A stretch of 64,000 nucleotides of DNA from an uncultured Clostridium sp. (GCA_900553695.1 USEM01000001.1:24822-88821), one strand, 5' to 3'. Counted from the stretch's first letter, positions 1-9,335 are shown. The notes: generated by a model not told the origin, from the letters alone. Translations and numbers: made by a program.

Positions 1-288
1 TTTTGAAAAGCTTTTGTCTAATATTCCACCAATTAAGCCACACATTCCTAACATGATTGCATTTAAGCCTATTCTTTTTCCTATAATTAAATCTAAAACT
101 AGTCCAAATATGGTTCCAAGAGTCAAACCATATATTTTTCCTAAAAATAAGCCAATAAATAATATGAATATTATAAATAGATTTGGTTTAATTCCTGCTA
201 TATTGTACCAGCTAAATAGATTAGTTTGTAAAAAGCAAAGAGCTAAAAACACAAAAAATAATACTGTTATAACTAATGCCTTTTTCAT
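1..288 (-). CDS. mreD: MreD rod shape-determining membrane protein, N-terminal part (cut by window edge)
   Basis: The reading frame opens at an ATG at 288 behind an AAGGAGAG ribosome site and runs off the left edge after 96 codons. The translation starts MKKALVITVLFFVFLALCFL and is almost entirely hydrophobic with short polar turns. It has the early motif LFSWYNIAGIKPNLFIIF and a GLTLGTIFGLVLDLI stretch, as in MreD, the integral membrane partner of MreC and MreB in the elongasome. Family length is about 160-180 residues, so roughly the second half is missing here. The odd point is location: mreB and mreC lie together at 35.6-37.4 kb and are followed by purB, so mreD has left its usual operon. 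A promoter lies just upstream. Family assignment is from sequence character and is fairly sure. Confidence 0.72.
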   Translation of the reverse strand, partial: MKKALVITVLFFVFLALCFLQTNLFSWYNIAGIKPNLFIIFILFIGLFLGKIYGLTLGTIFGLVLDLIIGKRIGLNAIMLGMCGLIGGILDKSFSK

Positions 289-311
289 TAAACTCTCCTT
301 TTATAGACATT

Positions 312-340
312 ATTATAACAGTATTTTTTCAAATTTTCAA
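312..340 (-). promoter_or_regulatory. Vegetative-type promoter for mreD
   Basis: Read on the minus strand there is TTGAAA, a 17-base spacer and TATAAT, ending 24 bases before the mreD ATG. It lies between the stop of the protease gene and mreD, so mreD probably has its own start site. Confidence 0.6.
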
Positions 341-343
341 GAC

Positions 344-3091
344 TTATATGTCTTTATATCTCTTATAATTAATAAATGCAACTGTTCCAATTATTGTTAT
401 TATTGCTATTGGTATTATTATGATTGTTTCTAAACCTGTATTTGCTATTGTTCCTCCTTTAATTGTGTTATCTGTATTTGTATTTTTAGTTATGCTTGTA
501 TTATTGTTTGAATTGTTGGTATTGTCTTTTACAGTGATGAAATTCATGTTGTTATTGCCTCTTGTATTATCATTGTTGCTATTTCCACCATTGTTATTAC
601 CTGTATTGTTGTTATTATTACCTGAGTTATCATTGCTTCCAGAATTGTTATTATTTGATTGCTTTGCTTTAACTTCTATTGCATATGTTTGTGTAACCGT
701 TTTTCCTTGATATGTATAAGAAACTGTGATTTTATCATTAGAAGTTGTAAGTTCTACTACTGGGAAACAATTATAGTTTGTTATAATTTCTCTTGTTCCA
801 TCACTATATATTGCTGTTACTACCATTCCTGTACTGTCGAATTTTTCTCCCTCTTTATATGTTGTTTTACTTGGTGGTGCTGTTATTTCTAATCTTTCTA
901 ATACTTTTTCTATCTTTTTTACTGAAATGCTTATAGTAGTTGTTTTTCCTTTGTATGTTATTATAACTCTTTTATCATTTGCTGTTAAGCTTCCTGTTGG
1001 GGCATATGTATAATCTGTTACTGTCTCTCTTGAATTATCACTATATACAGCTGTTACTACCATTCCTGTTTTATCGAACTTCTCGCCTTCCTCATATGCT
1101 GTTTTGTTTGGATTTGTTGTTACTTCTATTCTCTCTAATGTTTTTTCTACTACTGGTGGTGTTTTTTCTTTTACTGTAATTGTAACTGTAGCAGTTTTAT
1201 CTTTATATGTTATTGTAATTTTGGTATCATTTTTTGTTAAACTTCCTGTTGGCGTATATGCGTAATCCGTTACTGTCTCTTTTGAATTATCACTATATAC
1301 AGCTGTTACTACCATTCCTGTTTTATCGAACTTCTCGCCTTCCTCATATGCTGTTTTGTTTGGATTTGTTGTTACTTCTATTCTCTCTAATGTTTTTTCT
1401 ACTACTGGTGGTGTTTTTTCTTTTACTGTAATTGTAACTGTAGCAGTTTTATCTTTATATGTTATTGTAATTTTGGTATCATTTTTTGTTAAACTTCCTG
1501 TTGGCGTATATGCGTAATCCGTTACTGTCTCTTTTGAATTATCACTATATACAGCTGTTACTACCATTCCTGTTTTATCAAATTTTTCGCCTTCTTCATA
1601 TTCTGTTTTGTTTGGATTTGTTGTTACTTCTATTTTTTCTAAAATCTTTTCTGCAACTTGGTTATATACACAGTTTTGGCATTCACAACCTGTACAATAA
1701 ATCTTTATACAATTTGCACAGTTGCAATTGCACTCTTGAAAATTCTTAAAACATGGCATTCCATATCCATAATCGTTATCTCTACCTTCTGTTCCTAAGT
1801 CTAAAGAATAATATTGCAATATTTTGTTTATTTGTTCAAGGCTCAAATCCTTTTTGTAACTTTTTATTGTTGCAACTGTTGCTGCTAGATGTGGTGCTGA
1901 ATGTGATGTCCCTTGAACAATTCCGCAATTTCCAAAAACAGATCCTGTTGGAGTTAAACAAATAATAAATTCACCTGGTGCTGAGTAATCAATCGCATCA
2001 CCATAGTTTGAAAAATTCGTATAAATTAAATTTGAAGCATCAGAATTCTTTGCTGCAACATAGCTTTGATAATTAATAACATTATTTTCTTTAGTTATTA
2101 ATTTTGAATTTAATGCAGCTACTCCTATAACATCATTATATGATACTGGATATATTTGAGCTGTGCTTTCTCTAACTCCATTATTATCTCCATTTCCAGC
2201 TGCTGCAATGACTGTTATTCCTTTTTGTACAGCTTCTTCAATAAGTCCTTGAATTTCATTTTCTATTGCCTTTATTGTTGATTGTCTTTTCCACCCAAGA
2301 CTTAAATTTATTACATCTACATTTTGATCTATTGCATAACGCAATCCTTCACTAATATATGTTAATGATAAACTTCCTCCTTCACTAACTTTTATTGGCA
2401 ATACTTTAACATTATCTGGTGTAGCATCTAAAACAATACTTCCTGTATGTGTTCCATGCCCAAGAAGACGTGTTTGTCCATTTGCTGTTACCGAATAGTC
2501 ATCTCCAATACTTTTCGAATTGTCTATTATATTTATGTATCTACTGTCTATTCTGCTTTGTAAATTATGATTTTTAAAAATCTCATTTTCCAAATCAAAT
2601 CCAGTATCTATAACAGCAACAACAATATCATTTTTTGTTGTGCTGTTATTAATAATCTCTTGCATTTTATCTAGTCCCATTGTGAATATTCCCCAAGATT
2701 GCATGCTTGTTCCACTTACAGTGTATGTAATATACATTGGTTCCACTTCTTGTAATTGAATATTTATATCAATATTAACATTTTGTATATTACTATCTTG
2801 TTTTAAGCTTTCATATGCTTTTTTTGTTTCTTCTTCTGTTTCATATTTTAAAATATACTTCCCACTATTGGTTTTATTTACACTTTTTGCATTATAATTA
2901 TCAGTTAATTCTTTGTCAGTAATTACGACTAACCTTTTAGAAGAAAAATCTAAAAAGTTTTCTTCTTTTTGAATATTATTGTTTGTACTAGTTTTTTTAC
3001 TGTTTATAAACCATAATGTTCCTCCAATTGTAAGTGCTAAAATTACTATAATTAATACAACTAAATTTATTCGTTTTTTATTGTTTTGCAT
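344..3091 (-). CDS. Surface subtilisin-like serine protease (S8) with Ig-like repeats and C-terminal membrane anchor
   Basis: Predicted secreted peptidase. An N-terminal hydrophobic segment (about residues 10-29) acts as signal or anchor. The S8 catalytic domain spans about 150-430 with Asp in AVIDTGFD (near 162), His in GHGTHTGS (near 212), oxyanion Asn in AAAGNGD and Ser in GTSHSAPH (near 396), so it should be active. A cysteine-dense stretch (about eight Cys in 30 residues) follows near 455-480. Then come about four Ig-like (Big-type) repeats of about 84 residues, an Asn/Gly-rich linker and a C-terminal hydrophobic segment with a KRYKDI tail preceded by IANTG, which looks like a sorting signal. 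The ATG at 3091 is preferred over the TTG one codon earlier because AGGAGAGG lies nine bases ahead. The natural substrate is unknown. Confidence 0.85.
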   Translation of the reverse strand: MQNNKKRINLVVLIIVILALTIGGTLWFINSKKTSTNNNIQKEENFLDFSSKRLVVITDKELTDNYNAKSVNKTNSGKYILKYETEEETKKAYESLKQDSNIQNVNIDINIQLQEVEPMYITYTVSGTSMQSWGIFTMGLDKMQEIINNSTTKNDIVVAVIDTGFDLENEIFKNHNLQSRIDSRYINIIDNSKSIGDDYSVTANGQTRLLGHGTHTGSIVLDATPDNVKVLPIKVSEGGSLSLTYISEGLRYAIDQNVDVINLSLGWKRQSTIKAIENEIQGLIEEAVQKGITVIAAAGNGDNNGVRESTAQIYPVSYNDVIGVAALNSKLITKENNVINYQSYVAAKNSDASNLIYTNFSNYGDAIDYSAPGEFIICLTPTGSVFGNCGIVQGTSHSAPHLAATVATIKSYKKDLSLEQINKILQYYSLDLGTEGRDNDYGYGMPCFKNFQECNCNCANCIKIYCTGCECQNCVYNQVAEKILEKIEVTTNPNKTEYEEGEKFDKTGMVVTAVYSDNSKETVTDYAYTPTGSLTKNDTKITITYKDKTATVTITVKEKTPPVVEKTLERIEVTTNPNKTAYEEGEKFDKTGMVVTAVYSDNSKETVTDYAYTPTGSLTKNDTKITITYKDKTATVTITVKEKTPPVVEKTLERIEVTTNPNKTAYEEGEKFDKTGMVVTAVYSDNSRETVTDYTYAPTGSLTANDKRVIITYKGKTTTISISVKKIEKVLERLEITAPPSKTTYKEGEKFDSTGMVVTAIYSDGTREIITNYNCFPVVELTTSNDKITVSYTYQGKTVTQTYAIEVKAKQSNNNNSGSNDNSGNNNNNTGNNNGGNSNNDNTRGNNNMNFITVKDNTNNSNNNTSITKNTNTDNTIKGGTIANTGLETIIIIPIAIITIIGTVAFINYKRYKDI
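1010..1700 (-). repeat. Three near-identical 252-bp tandem repeats coding Ig-like domains
   Basis: Within the protease gene a unit of 252 bp (84 residues, each with EGEKFDKTGMVVTAVYSDNS) recurs three times. The first two are almost base-identical and the third diverges slightly; a fourth, more diverged unit follows toward the C-terminus. Identity at DNA level points to recent duplication or gene conversion, and repeat number may vary between strains. Confidence 0.85.
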
Positions 3092-3345
3092 CAAAAATAT
3101 CCTCTCCTTCTTACAATACCTCTATTTAATTATAATATTATTTTTGTTTTAGTCAATATTGTTATTTTTGTTATTAAGTTAGTTTTCCTTAGAGTCGACT
3201 GTTTTTCACGTTTTATGACATTTTAATGATATTTTCACCCTGTTGTAATAATTGTGTAACATAAATTTAATGTTTCTGTAATATTTTTTGGCAAATTTTG
3301 TTGTATAATAATGTTGTACAAATGAAATTTTTAAAGGAGTTACAA

Positions 3346-4461
3346 ATGAGTATAGTTTATTTGTTAAAAAAGGAAGGAATTGTGAATATTAAACCTTTAG
3401 ATTCTAATCAAATAAAAACAATAGCAAAAGATATTGCTATAAAGCTATGTCTTGCTTTTCCTGAACATGACTTAGATAGACAAGCTTTATATAATTCATT
3501 TTGTTCTCTTGATATGTACACTGCAACAATGCCTAAGGACTCAAGTGGTGCAAAATATGTTGCAAATTCAAATGCAATTTATTTTAATGAAGATTTAGAC
3601 TTTTCTGCTATACCTGAAGTTGCTATGCATGAATGTATTCATTTCATTCAAGAAAAACGTTTAACAAATTCAAATGCATTTGTTGGGTTAACTTCTTTTG
3701 CATCCGGATTAGCTCTTAATGAAGCTGCTGTACAATTAATGGCTTCAGAAGCTAATATGTCAAATATAGAGGAAGAAAAATACTTTGGAATTACTCTTCA
3801 TACTATTAGTCCAAATTATTATCCTCTAGAATGTACCTTGGTTAATGAAATTGCTTATTTTACTGGAACATATCCTTTGTTTCATAGTGTTTTAAATAGC
3901 AACGATGTGTTTAAAAACACATTTATAGCCAAGTTTAACAAAAGAATTTATAATAGATTTTCAAGGCAGTTAGATAAATTATTGCATTTAGAAAATGAAT
4001 TAAATTGTTATAACAGTGAGTTAGAAAATAGTGATAAACTTAGTGATGTTAAAGAACTAAATGGTATTATTATAAAACAGAAGGAACAAATTCAAAAATT
4101 ATTTTTTAACATTCAAAACTTTATTATAAGGAATTGCTTTTACTGTTCTTATAATAGTATAAATACAATGGATGATTTAAAAGAGTTAAAAATGAAATTA
4201 TATAATTTGAAAAATATTATTGGAATTGCTGATGGTTATACTTTTTATAATTCATTTTATTGTGATTTTATGAATGCTTTGGAAAATAAAAAAGAAGAAA
4301 TATTAAAATACGGAGAAATCAGTTTATTCAAGCAAGAGTGTACAGCCTTGACTCTTGTAAATCAATCAAAAGATGCCTTTGGTTTTATTAGTACATTTAT
4401 TAGAAAAATCAAAAAATTATTTAAACTTAATACAGGTACTATTAATGATTATGATAATTAA
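3346..4461 (+). CDS. Uncharacterised protein with HExxH motif, putative zinc metallopeptidase
   Basis: A 371-residue protein I cannot place in a named family. The start is the ATG at 3346, preceded by AAAGGAGT; a longer frame exists but lacks a ribosome site. Residues 95-99 read HECIH in a hydrophobic helix context (AIPEVAMHECIHFIQE), and about 27 residues later comes LNEAAVQLMASEA, where E126 could be the third zinc ligand of a gluzincin. The C-terminal half is helical, charged and has no signal peptide or membrane segment, so the protein is probably cytoplasmic. It stands alone between divergent or convergent genes and ends in a strong terminator. Peptidase activity is an inference from the motif only. 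Confidence 0.6.
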   Translation: MSIVYLLKKEGIVNIKPLDSNQIKTIAKDIAIKLCLAFPEHDLDRQALYNSFCSLDMYTATMPKDSSGAKYVANSNAIYFNEDLDFSAIPEVAMHECIHFIQEKRLTNSNAFVGLTSFASGLALNEAAVQLMASEANMSNIEEEKYFGITLHTISPNYYPLECTLVNEIAYFTGTYPLFHSVLNSNDVFKNTFIAKFNKRIYNRFSRQLDKLLHLENELNCYNSELENSDKLSDVKELNGIIIKQKEQIQKLFFNIQNFIIRNCFYCSYNSINTMDDLKELKMKLYNLKNIIGIADGYTFYNSFYCDFMNALENKKEEILKYGEISLFKQECTALTLVNQSKDAFGFISTFIRKIKKLFKLNTGTINDYDN

Positions 4462-4462
4462 C

Positions 4463-4500
4463 AACCGGTGAGGGTATAAAATCTCACCGGTTATTTTAAA
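4463..4500. terminator. Bidirectional intrinsic terminator
   Basis: A perfect 10-bp stem AACCGGTGAG / CTCACCGGTT with a 10-base loop is followed by a T-rich run. It sits between two convergent genes. Confidence 0.75.
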
Positions 4501-5260
4501 TTTTTGTAACAATTAAATCAACTTCACTTGTAAAACTGTTATTTCCATAACAATATATAATATATAAGATTTTGTCTTTGATATAAAATTCGTTTGCATT
4601 CTCTATTTTGTATATATCACTCTCTACATCTCTTCTATAAACATTATATCCTTGTTCTGCTAAAGTAGCTTCTTTCTTTAGTTTCAGTTGTATTTTTTGA
4701 TTTATTTCTTCTTGCAAATCCGCTTTTTTTTGTTCTTGTATTAAATCTACTATTTTTATTTTTTCTTTACTTTCAATATCATAATTGTATGTTTTTATTA
4801 TTGTTCTTTGTGCATTGCTTCCCTCTTTTAATGAACATTTTATTATCACTGATAATCTATTGTCCTGAATAGATGTTGCATAATTAATTTTTAAAATAGT
4901 ATAAATTTTACTGTCATTATATACCTGTAATATTTTATTCACAAAAGATGAATTTATCTCATTATTAACTTCATTATCAATTTTATTATCTAAATGAATT
5001 CGTGGAATATATGCGTCTATCTTGTATTTTCCTGATTTCTCCTCTTGAATTTTATATAGTGTTGAAACATATTGATTCTCTTCATTAGTGAATAAATCAT
5101 TAAATTCTATTTCTAATTGTTCCTTATCAATTGGCTCTTCTTCACTCATTTTATCTCTATTTGTTCTTTTTCCACTATTGTATATAATCATAATCGATAA
5201 TATTGCTATTGCCAAAACTCCTATTGCACTATATATTATCTTTTTCTTATTTTTTCTCAA
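4496..5260 (-). CDS. Membrane-anchored extracytoplasmic protein, DUF3298/PdaC-like
   Basis: 254 residues: a basic N-terminus, one transmembrane segment at about 9-27, then an extracellular domain. The pattern of a beta-rich domain, a YDIESKEKIKIVDLI segment and a C-terminal FYIKDKILYIIYCYG strand followed by EVDLIV resembles the DUF4163/DUF3298 module found in PdaC and RsiV-type proteins, but I see no catalytic residues. The start is TTG at 5260 with AAAGGTGAT ahead of it; there is no ATG at the N-terminus of this frame. It converges with the HExxH gene and is divergent from the ykvI-like gene. Exact function is unknown; the family call is moderate. Confidence 0.55.
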   Translation of the reverse strand: MRKNKKKIIYSAIGVLAIAILSIMIIYNSGKRTNRDKMSEEEPIDKEQLEIEFNDLFTNEENQYVSTLYKIQEEKSGKYKIDAYIPRIHLDNKIDNEVNNEINSSFVNKILQVYNDSKIYTILKINYATSIQDNRLSVIIKCSLKEGSNAQRTIIKTYNYDIESKEKIKIVDLIQEQKKADLQEEINQKIQLKLKKEATLAEQGYNVYRRDVESDIYKIENANEFYIKDKILYIIYCYGNNSFTSEVDLIVTKI

Positions 5261-5355
5261 ATTTAATCACCTTTTATATTATACCATTTTTCTCATCTAT
5301 TTTCAAATTGGTATTAATTTAAGCGTTAGCTCATAAATTTAAAATGGTGATTTGT

Positions 5356-6370
5356 ATGTTTAAAGCTATATTTGTAATCATTGGAACTATTATTGGAGCC
5401 GGCTTTGCCTCTGGCAAAGAAATTTTTACATTTTTTAATCTTTATGGCATGTGGGGATTTTTAGGATTAGTAATTGCTGAATTAATTATTGGGTTTGTAC
5501 TTTATAAAGTTTTTTGCATAATCCTTGGTTATGATATTACTTCCTATAATGAATTAATTGAGAACCTTTTTGGAAAAACCAATTTTGCAACTAACGTTCT
5601 ATGTAATATTATCAACATTTTTCTATTAGTTTCATTTATTGTTATGGTTGCTGGATTTGCTGCATATTTTTCCCAAGAATATGCTTTGCCATATTTTTTT
5701 GGTGCATTTATAATGGCTATGTTGTCTTTTATAACTTTTCTAAAAAACATTGAGGGAATAGTGAAAGTCAACTCCTTTTTTATTCCATGTTTAATTATTG
5801 TTATTGTAATTCTTGGTTTAAAAAATGTTAACTGTTTTGTTGAAGGTACCAATATGCCTATAGATTTCAATTACAAATTTATTATAAGCTCTGTACTTTA
5901 TGCGAGCTACAATTTGATAATAGCATTACCAATTTTAATTACTTTAAAAAAGTATGTCGTAAATTACAAACAGGCAAAATTTGTATCATTTGTAACTCTG
6001 CTTCTTCTTTTATTTATGTCTATCATTATATTTTTGCTACTTAATTATTATTTTACTGAAATCATAAATTTGGAGCTTCCTACTGTTTATATAGCTACAA
6101 AATCCGGATTAATATACAAATACATTTGTGGTATTTTAATTTTAGGTGCAATTTTTACAACAGCAATATCAAATGGTTATAGCTTTTTAAACAACTTAAA
6201 TTTCACAAGTAGAAAAAACTATATAATAACTGCTGTATTGATTTGCTTTAGTTCAATTGTTTTTAGCCACATAGGCTTTGCAACTCTTCTTAATCTGCTA
6301 TACCCAATTTTAGGTTTACTACGGATTATTGCAAATAATTTTTATACTGTTTTTTTCAAAAACACCTTGA
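5356..6370 (+). CDS. ykvI: YkvI-family membrane transporter, product completed by +1 recoding at CGGA
   Basis: Polytopic protein of the YkvI family, distant relatives of amino-acid/branched-chain transporters. The first helix carries GTIIGAGFASGKEI, the family signature, and about ten hydrophobic segments follow. The ATG at 5356 is chosen because GGTGAT lies just ahead. After codon 322 the frame meets CGG at 6322 (context CTA CGG ATT). Read without a shift, the tail is a charged RIIANNFYTVFFKN extension ending at 6402. With the +1 shift the tail becomes GLLQIIFILFFSKTP, giving the YPILGLLGLL helix expected at the end of this family, with a stop at 6370 and 337 residues in total. The shift here is less certain than in purB or coaD because both tails are readable. 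Confidence 0.7.
6322..6325 (+). other. CGGA +1 recoding site in ykvI-like gene
   Basis: In-frame CGG followed by A after CTA. Skipping C restores the family-type hydrophobic C-terminus. Confidence 0.65.
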
Positions 6371-6413
6371 AAATTTTGTGTTTTATTGATATAAGTATAT
6401 AGAGGTTTTACAT

Positions 6414-7553
6414 ATGAATAAAAAATTAAATAAGAAAAAAGTTTTAATATTAATACTTATTATTTTGGCAATTATTCTAACAATTGTTTTTTCAATATTG
6501 TATAAAAGAAGCAGTAAGGTTCGTTCCTTTTTTGACAATAATATTTTCAGAAAGAACATTACGGAAAACACTTTACCAAAGCTTGATATTGAAAGTAGTT
6601 ACTGTTATTCTTTTAATAATCATGTTGTTGTATTAAGTAGAAATGTTTTAACATTTTATAATGAATCTGCAAATAAAACTAGCTCCTTGGATATTGATAT
6701 ATCAGAACCTATATTTGAATCTGCTGGCAAATACTTATGTATAGCAGAAAAGAATGGGAAAAATGTTTATTTAATTAATGGGAAAGATATAGTTTGGCAA
6801 AAAAGCGTAGAAGGAAATATTAGCCAAATATCCTTAAACAAAAATGGCTATGTTGTCATTGCTATTGCTGATACAACATATAAAAATATTTGTAAAGTAT
6901 ATAGCGATACTGGTGCAGAATTATTTACTTCATTTTTATCTAAATCCTACATTATAGATTCTGCAATTTCAAATGATAACAAATATATTGCCATAGCAGA
7001 GACAAATTTTTCAGGAATAAGCATACAATCTAGTGTTAAAATCATTTCAATAGATAAAACTTTACAAAATAGTGCTGATACCATTGAATATAACTATGTT
7101 GCACCAATTGATGATTTCATTATTAGTATTGATTATTGTAATTCAAATGTTCTAATTTGTTTGTATGACAATCATATTAGTGTTGTAAAAAATAATACAA
7201 CCGAAGAAATTAGCAATTTTAATACTTCTAATATATTGTTTGCTGATACAAATAACAAAATTATTCAAATTGAAAAGAAGAAGACTGGAGCTTTTTCATC
7301 AGAGTTTGAGCTTCAAATAATAGATCCTTCTACACTTGATAAAAAAACATATACTTTAGAAAAAGAACCAAAATCTATGGAAGTTTATGGCAATGTAATT
7401 GCAATTAATTATGGTTCAGAAGTTTTATTTATTAATAATTCTGGATGGCTTATTAAAGATTATACTTCATATCAAGAAGTTCAATCTGTTGTACTTTCTA
7501 ACAATGTTGCTGGAATTGTTTATAAAAACAAAATAGAATTTTTAGGATTATAG
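6414..7553 (+). CDS. DUF5711-family membrane-anchored beta-propeller-like protein
   Basis: 379 residues: a lysine-rich N-terminus, one transmembrane helix at about 10-29, and a long extracytoplasmic region of repeated four-strand blocks (for example KIISIDKTLQ and ISVDYCN-type strands) typical of a degenerate beta-propeller. The architecture and position directly ahead of cvpA match DUF5711 proteins of Clostridia. The start ATG at 6414 follows GAGG. It probably forms an operon with the ykvI-like gene upstream and cvpA 11 bases downstream. Role unknown; a scaffold or sensor at the membrane is possible. Confidence 0.65.
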   Translation: MNKKLNKKKVLILILIILAIILTIVFSILYKRSSKVRSFFDNNIFRKNITENTLPKLDIESSYCYSFNNHVVVLSRNVLTFYNESANKTSSLDIDISEPIFESAGKYLCIAEKNGKNVYLINGKDIVWQKSVEGNISQISLNKNGYVVIAIADTTYKNICKVYSDTGAELFTSFLSKSYIIDSAISNDNKYIAIAETNFSGISIQSSVKIISIDKTLQNSADTIEYNYVAPIDDFIISIDYCNSNVLICLYDNHISVVKNNTTEEISNFNTSNILFADTNNKIIQIEKKKTGAFSSEFELQIIDPSTLDKKTYTLEKEPKSMEVYGNVIAINYGSEVLFINNSGWLIKDYTSYQEVQSVVLSNNVAGIVYKNKIEFLGL

Positions 7554-7564
7554 GAGGTGATAAT

Positions 7565-8185
7565 ATGGCAATTGCAGTTGATTTAATGGTTCTTTCCATT
7601 GTATTATTATTTGTATTTTTAGGTTATAAGCGTGGTCTTGTAAAAGTTGCTTTTAAGCTATGTACATTTTTCATAGCAATTATTCTTGCTTTTATGCTTT
7701 ACAAACCTGTCGCTAAAATTGTAATTGAAAATACAAATATTGATGAAACTATTGAATCTAAAATAACAGACAAAATTTTACCTGAAGGAAAAACAGAGAC
7801 TGATGAAGTTGATTTATCTGAAAGCTTACCAACTATAATATTAAAAAACAGTGAAAATACTGTTCAAAGTATTGCAAAATCTTGTAGTAATACTTTAATT
7901 GAAACAGCGTGTTTAGTATTAATTTTTATTATTACTAAAATTGTGCTAAAATTCGTTACTGCTCTTGCAGATTTAATTGCAAAGCTTCCTATATTAAAAC
8001 AATTTAATAAATTAGGTGGTACAATTTATGGAATTATAGAAGGATTATTTATTGTTTTCTTAGGATTTGCTGTTATTTCATTAATTGCTCCAATGCTTGA
8101 TGTTTCTGTATTAGAAGCAATAAATTCATCAACTTTAGGTTCAATTTGTTACAATAATAATATTTTACTTAAAATTATAATGTAA
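7565..8185 (+). CDS. cvpA: CvpA-family membrane protein
   Basis: 206 residues with four predicted membrane helices. The N-terminus has the family pattern of a helix, a YKRGLVKVAF turn and a second helix; the C-terminal half has LPILKQFNKLGGTIYGIIEGLFIVF, the conserved glycine-rich helix pair. An extracellular loop of about 60 polar residues separates the halves. An AGGAGGTGAT ribosome site lies right ahead of the ATG. CvpA-like proteins were named for colicin V production; in Firmicutes they are linked to cell envelope stress, with no defined reaction. Last gene of the operon, ending in a terminator. Confidence 0.85.
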   Translation: MAIAVDLMVLSIVLLFVFLGYKRGLVKVAFKLCTFFIAIILAFMLYKPVAKIVIENTNIDETIESKITDKILPEGKTETDEVDLSESLPTIILKNSENTVQSIAKSCSNTLIETACLVLIFIITKIVLKFVTALADLIAKLPILKQFNKLGGTIYGIIEGLFIVFLGFAVISLIAPMLDVSVLEAINSSTLGSICYNNNILLKIIM

Positions 8186-8194
8186 AAAACATAC

Positions 8195-8228
8195 AAAAAA
8201 AGAGACATTAGGCTGTCTCTTTTTTATG
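8195..8228. terminator. Bidirectional terminator between cvpA and sbp
   Basis: Stem GAGACA / TGTCTC with flanking A and T tracts, placed between convergent genes; its right side overlaps the end of sbp. Confidence 0.7.
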
Positions 8229-8594
8229 TTCTTTCTTTCTTGTTTCTTCTATTTTTTTGCTCCATTTATCTATATAGTATCTACGAATTATTGCAAGATT
8301 TGTAAACATTCTTCCTACAAAAACAACAATTGCAGCTAAGTATATATCTACATTTAGTTTTACTCCAAGCCATGTAAGCATAATTGATAATATAGCATTT
8401 CCAAAAAAACCTGATATAAATATCTTCAAATCAAACTTACCATTTAGTACTGATGTTATTCCTCCAAAAACTGAATCTAGTGCTGCAATTATTGCTATTG
8501 CTAGATATCCAGAATATTCATATGAGATTACTGGTCCATTTGCTCCTATTATTGCACCTATTATACAGCCTATTAAAATTGCTACGAAAACCAT
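8208..8594 (-). CDS. sbp: Small basic protein Sbp (DUF1290)
   Basis: 128 residues, four hydrophobic segments and a strongly basic C-terminal tail (KKIEETRKKEHKKETA). The sequence GANGPVISYEYSGYLAIAIIAALDSVFGGI is the conserved core of DUF1290, the small basic protein coded near ftsQ and ftsA in Firmicutes. It follows two DUF881 genes by one base, exactly the B. subtilis divIB-ylxW-ylxX-sbp order. Function is not established; the context suggests division or envelope work. Confidence 0.9.
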   Translation of the reverse strand: MVFVAILIGCIIGAIIGANGPVISYEYSGYLAIAIIAALDSVFGGITSVLNGKFDLKIFISGFFGNAILSIMLTWLGVKLNVDIYLAAIVVFVGRMFTNLAIIRRYYIDKWSKKIEETRKKEHKKETA

Positions 8595-8595
8595 T

Positions 8596-9318
8596 CTATT
8601 CCTCCCCCTTTACATATTCAAAGTTTAAATTTTTATTGTATCTTGGTATTGTAATACTTTCCTGTCTTTCAAGTGTTACATTTTTTCCTTCTGAAATTTT
8701 TACATCTATATATCCATATTTCTTCTGTGAAACTGCACTTTCAAGATAAGTTGTATTCCCAATAGCTTTTATTATATATGGTGGAGCATTTATTCTTGTT
8801 CCATTTACTGTAATTCTATTTGCTTCATTTATATCTGCTATATAGCTATCATATACTATTCTTTGGTCATTAATTGATATTGCTTCTGCTCCTGCACTTT
8901 TAAGAGTATTCATAAGTTCTAATAAATCATTAGCATTAATTTGATTTTTTGCTGTTCCATTATCCATTGTAATTACAATGCCTGGACCTGTTACATCATT
9001 TTTTCCAAGTAAATCTTCAGTTTCTTTTAACTCTCTTTGTAATAACTGGGAAGCCTCGTTTCCTTCATTAATAGCTGTTTCATATTCTAAAATTTTGTTA
9101 TTTGTTTCTGTAACTTTTGCTAATGTTTCATCATATTTTGTTTTTAAGGCTGTAAGCTCTGTTTTTAGCTCACTTTCTTTCATTATCTCGAGTTCCGAAA
9201 TATCAGTTTGACTAATTGTTTTTACTTGAATGAAAATTAGCATTGTTAGAATAAATGCCATTATTCCAATGGTTATAGTAATTGTAATTTTACCCTTTTT
9301 TATCTTTGCTTTTTTCAT
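8596..9318 (-). CDS. DUF881 family protein (YlxX/YlxW-like)
   Basis: 240 residues: an N-terminal membrane helix at about 12-30, a coiled-coil stretch at 35-95 (SELKTELTALKTKYDE), then the DUF881 domain with PGIVITMDNGT, AEAISINDQRIV and PPYIIKAIGN motifs. It is paralogous to the gene directly upstream (17 bases apart). Such proteins sit at the membrane with the C-domain outside and are found in division clusters; no enzymatic residue is known. Start chosen at ATG 9318 after AAAGGGTAGA. Confidence 0.88.
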   Translation of the reverse strand: MKKAKIKKGKITITITIGIMAFILTMLIFIQVKTISQTDISELEIMKESELKTELTALKTKYDETLAKVTETNNKILEYETAINEGNEASQLLQRELKETEDLLGKNDVTGPGIVITMDNGTAKNQINANDLLELMNTLKSAGAEAISINDQRIVYDSYIADINEANRITVNGTRINAPPYIIKAIGNTTYLESAVSQKKYGYIDVKISEGKNVTLERQESITIPRYNKNLNFEYVKGEE

Positions 9319-9335
9319 ACTTCTACCCTTTCTAT

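Noticed and set aside
1010..1700. CRISPR-like direct repeats
   Set aside because: The 252-bp repeats are continuous coding units without spacers; they code Ig-like domains.
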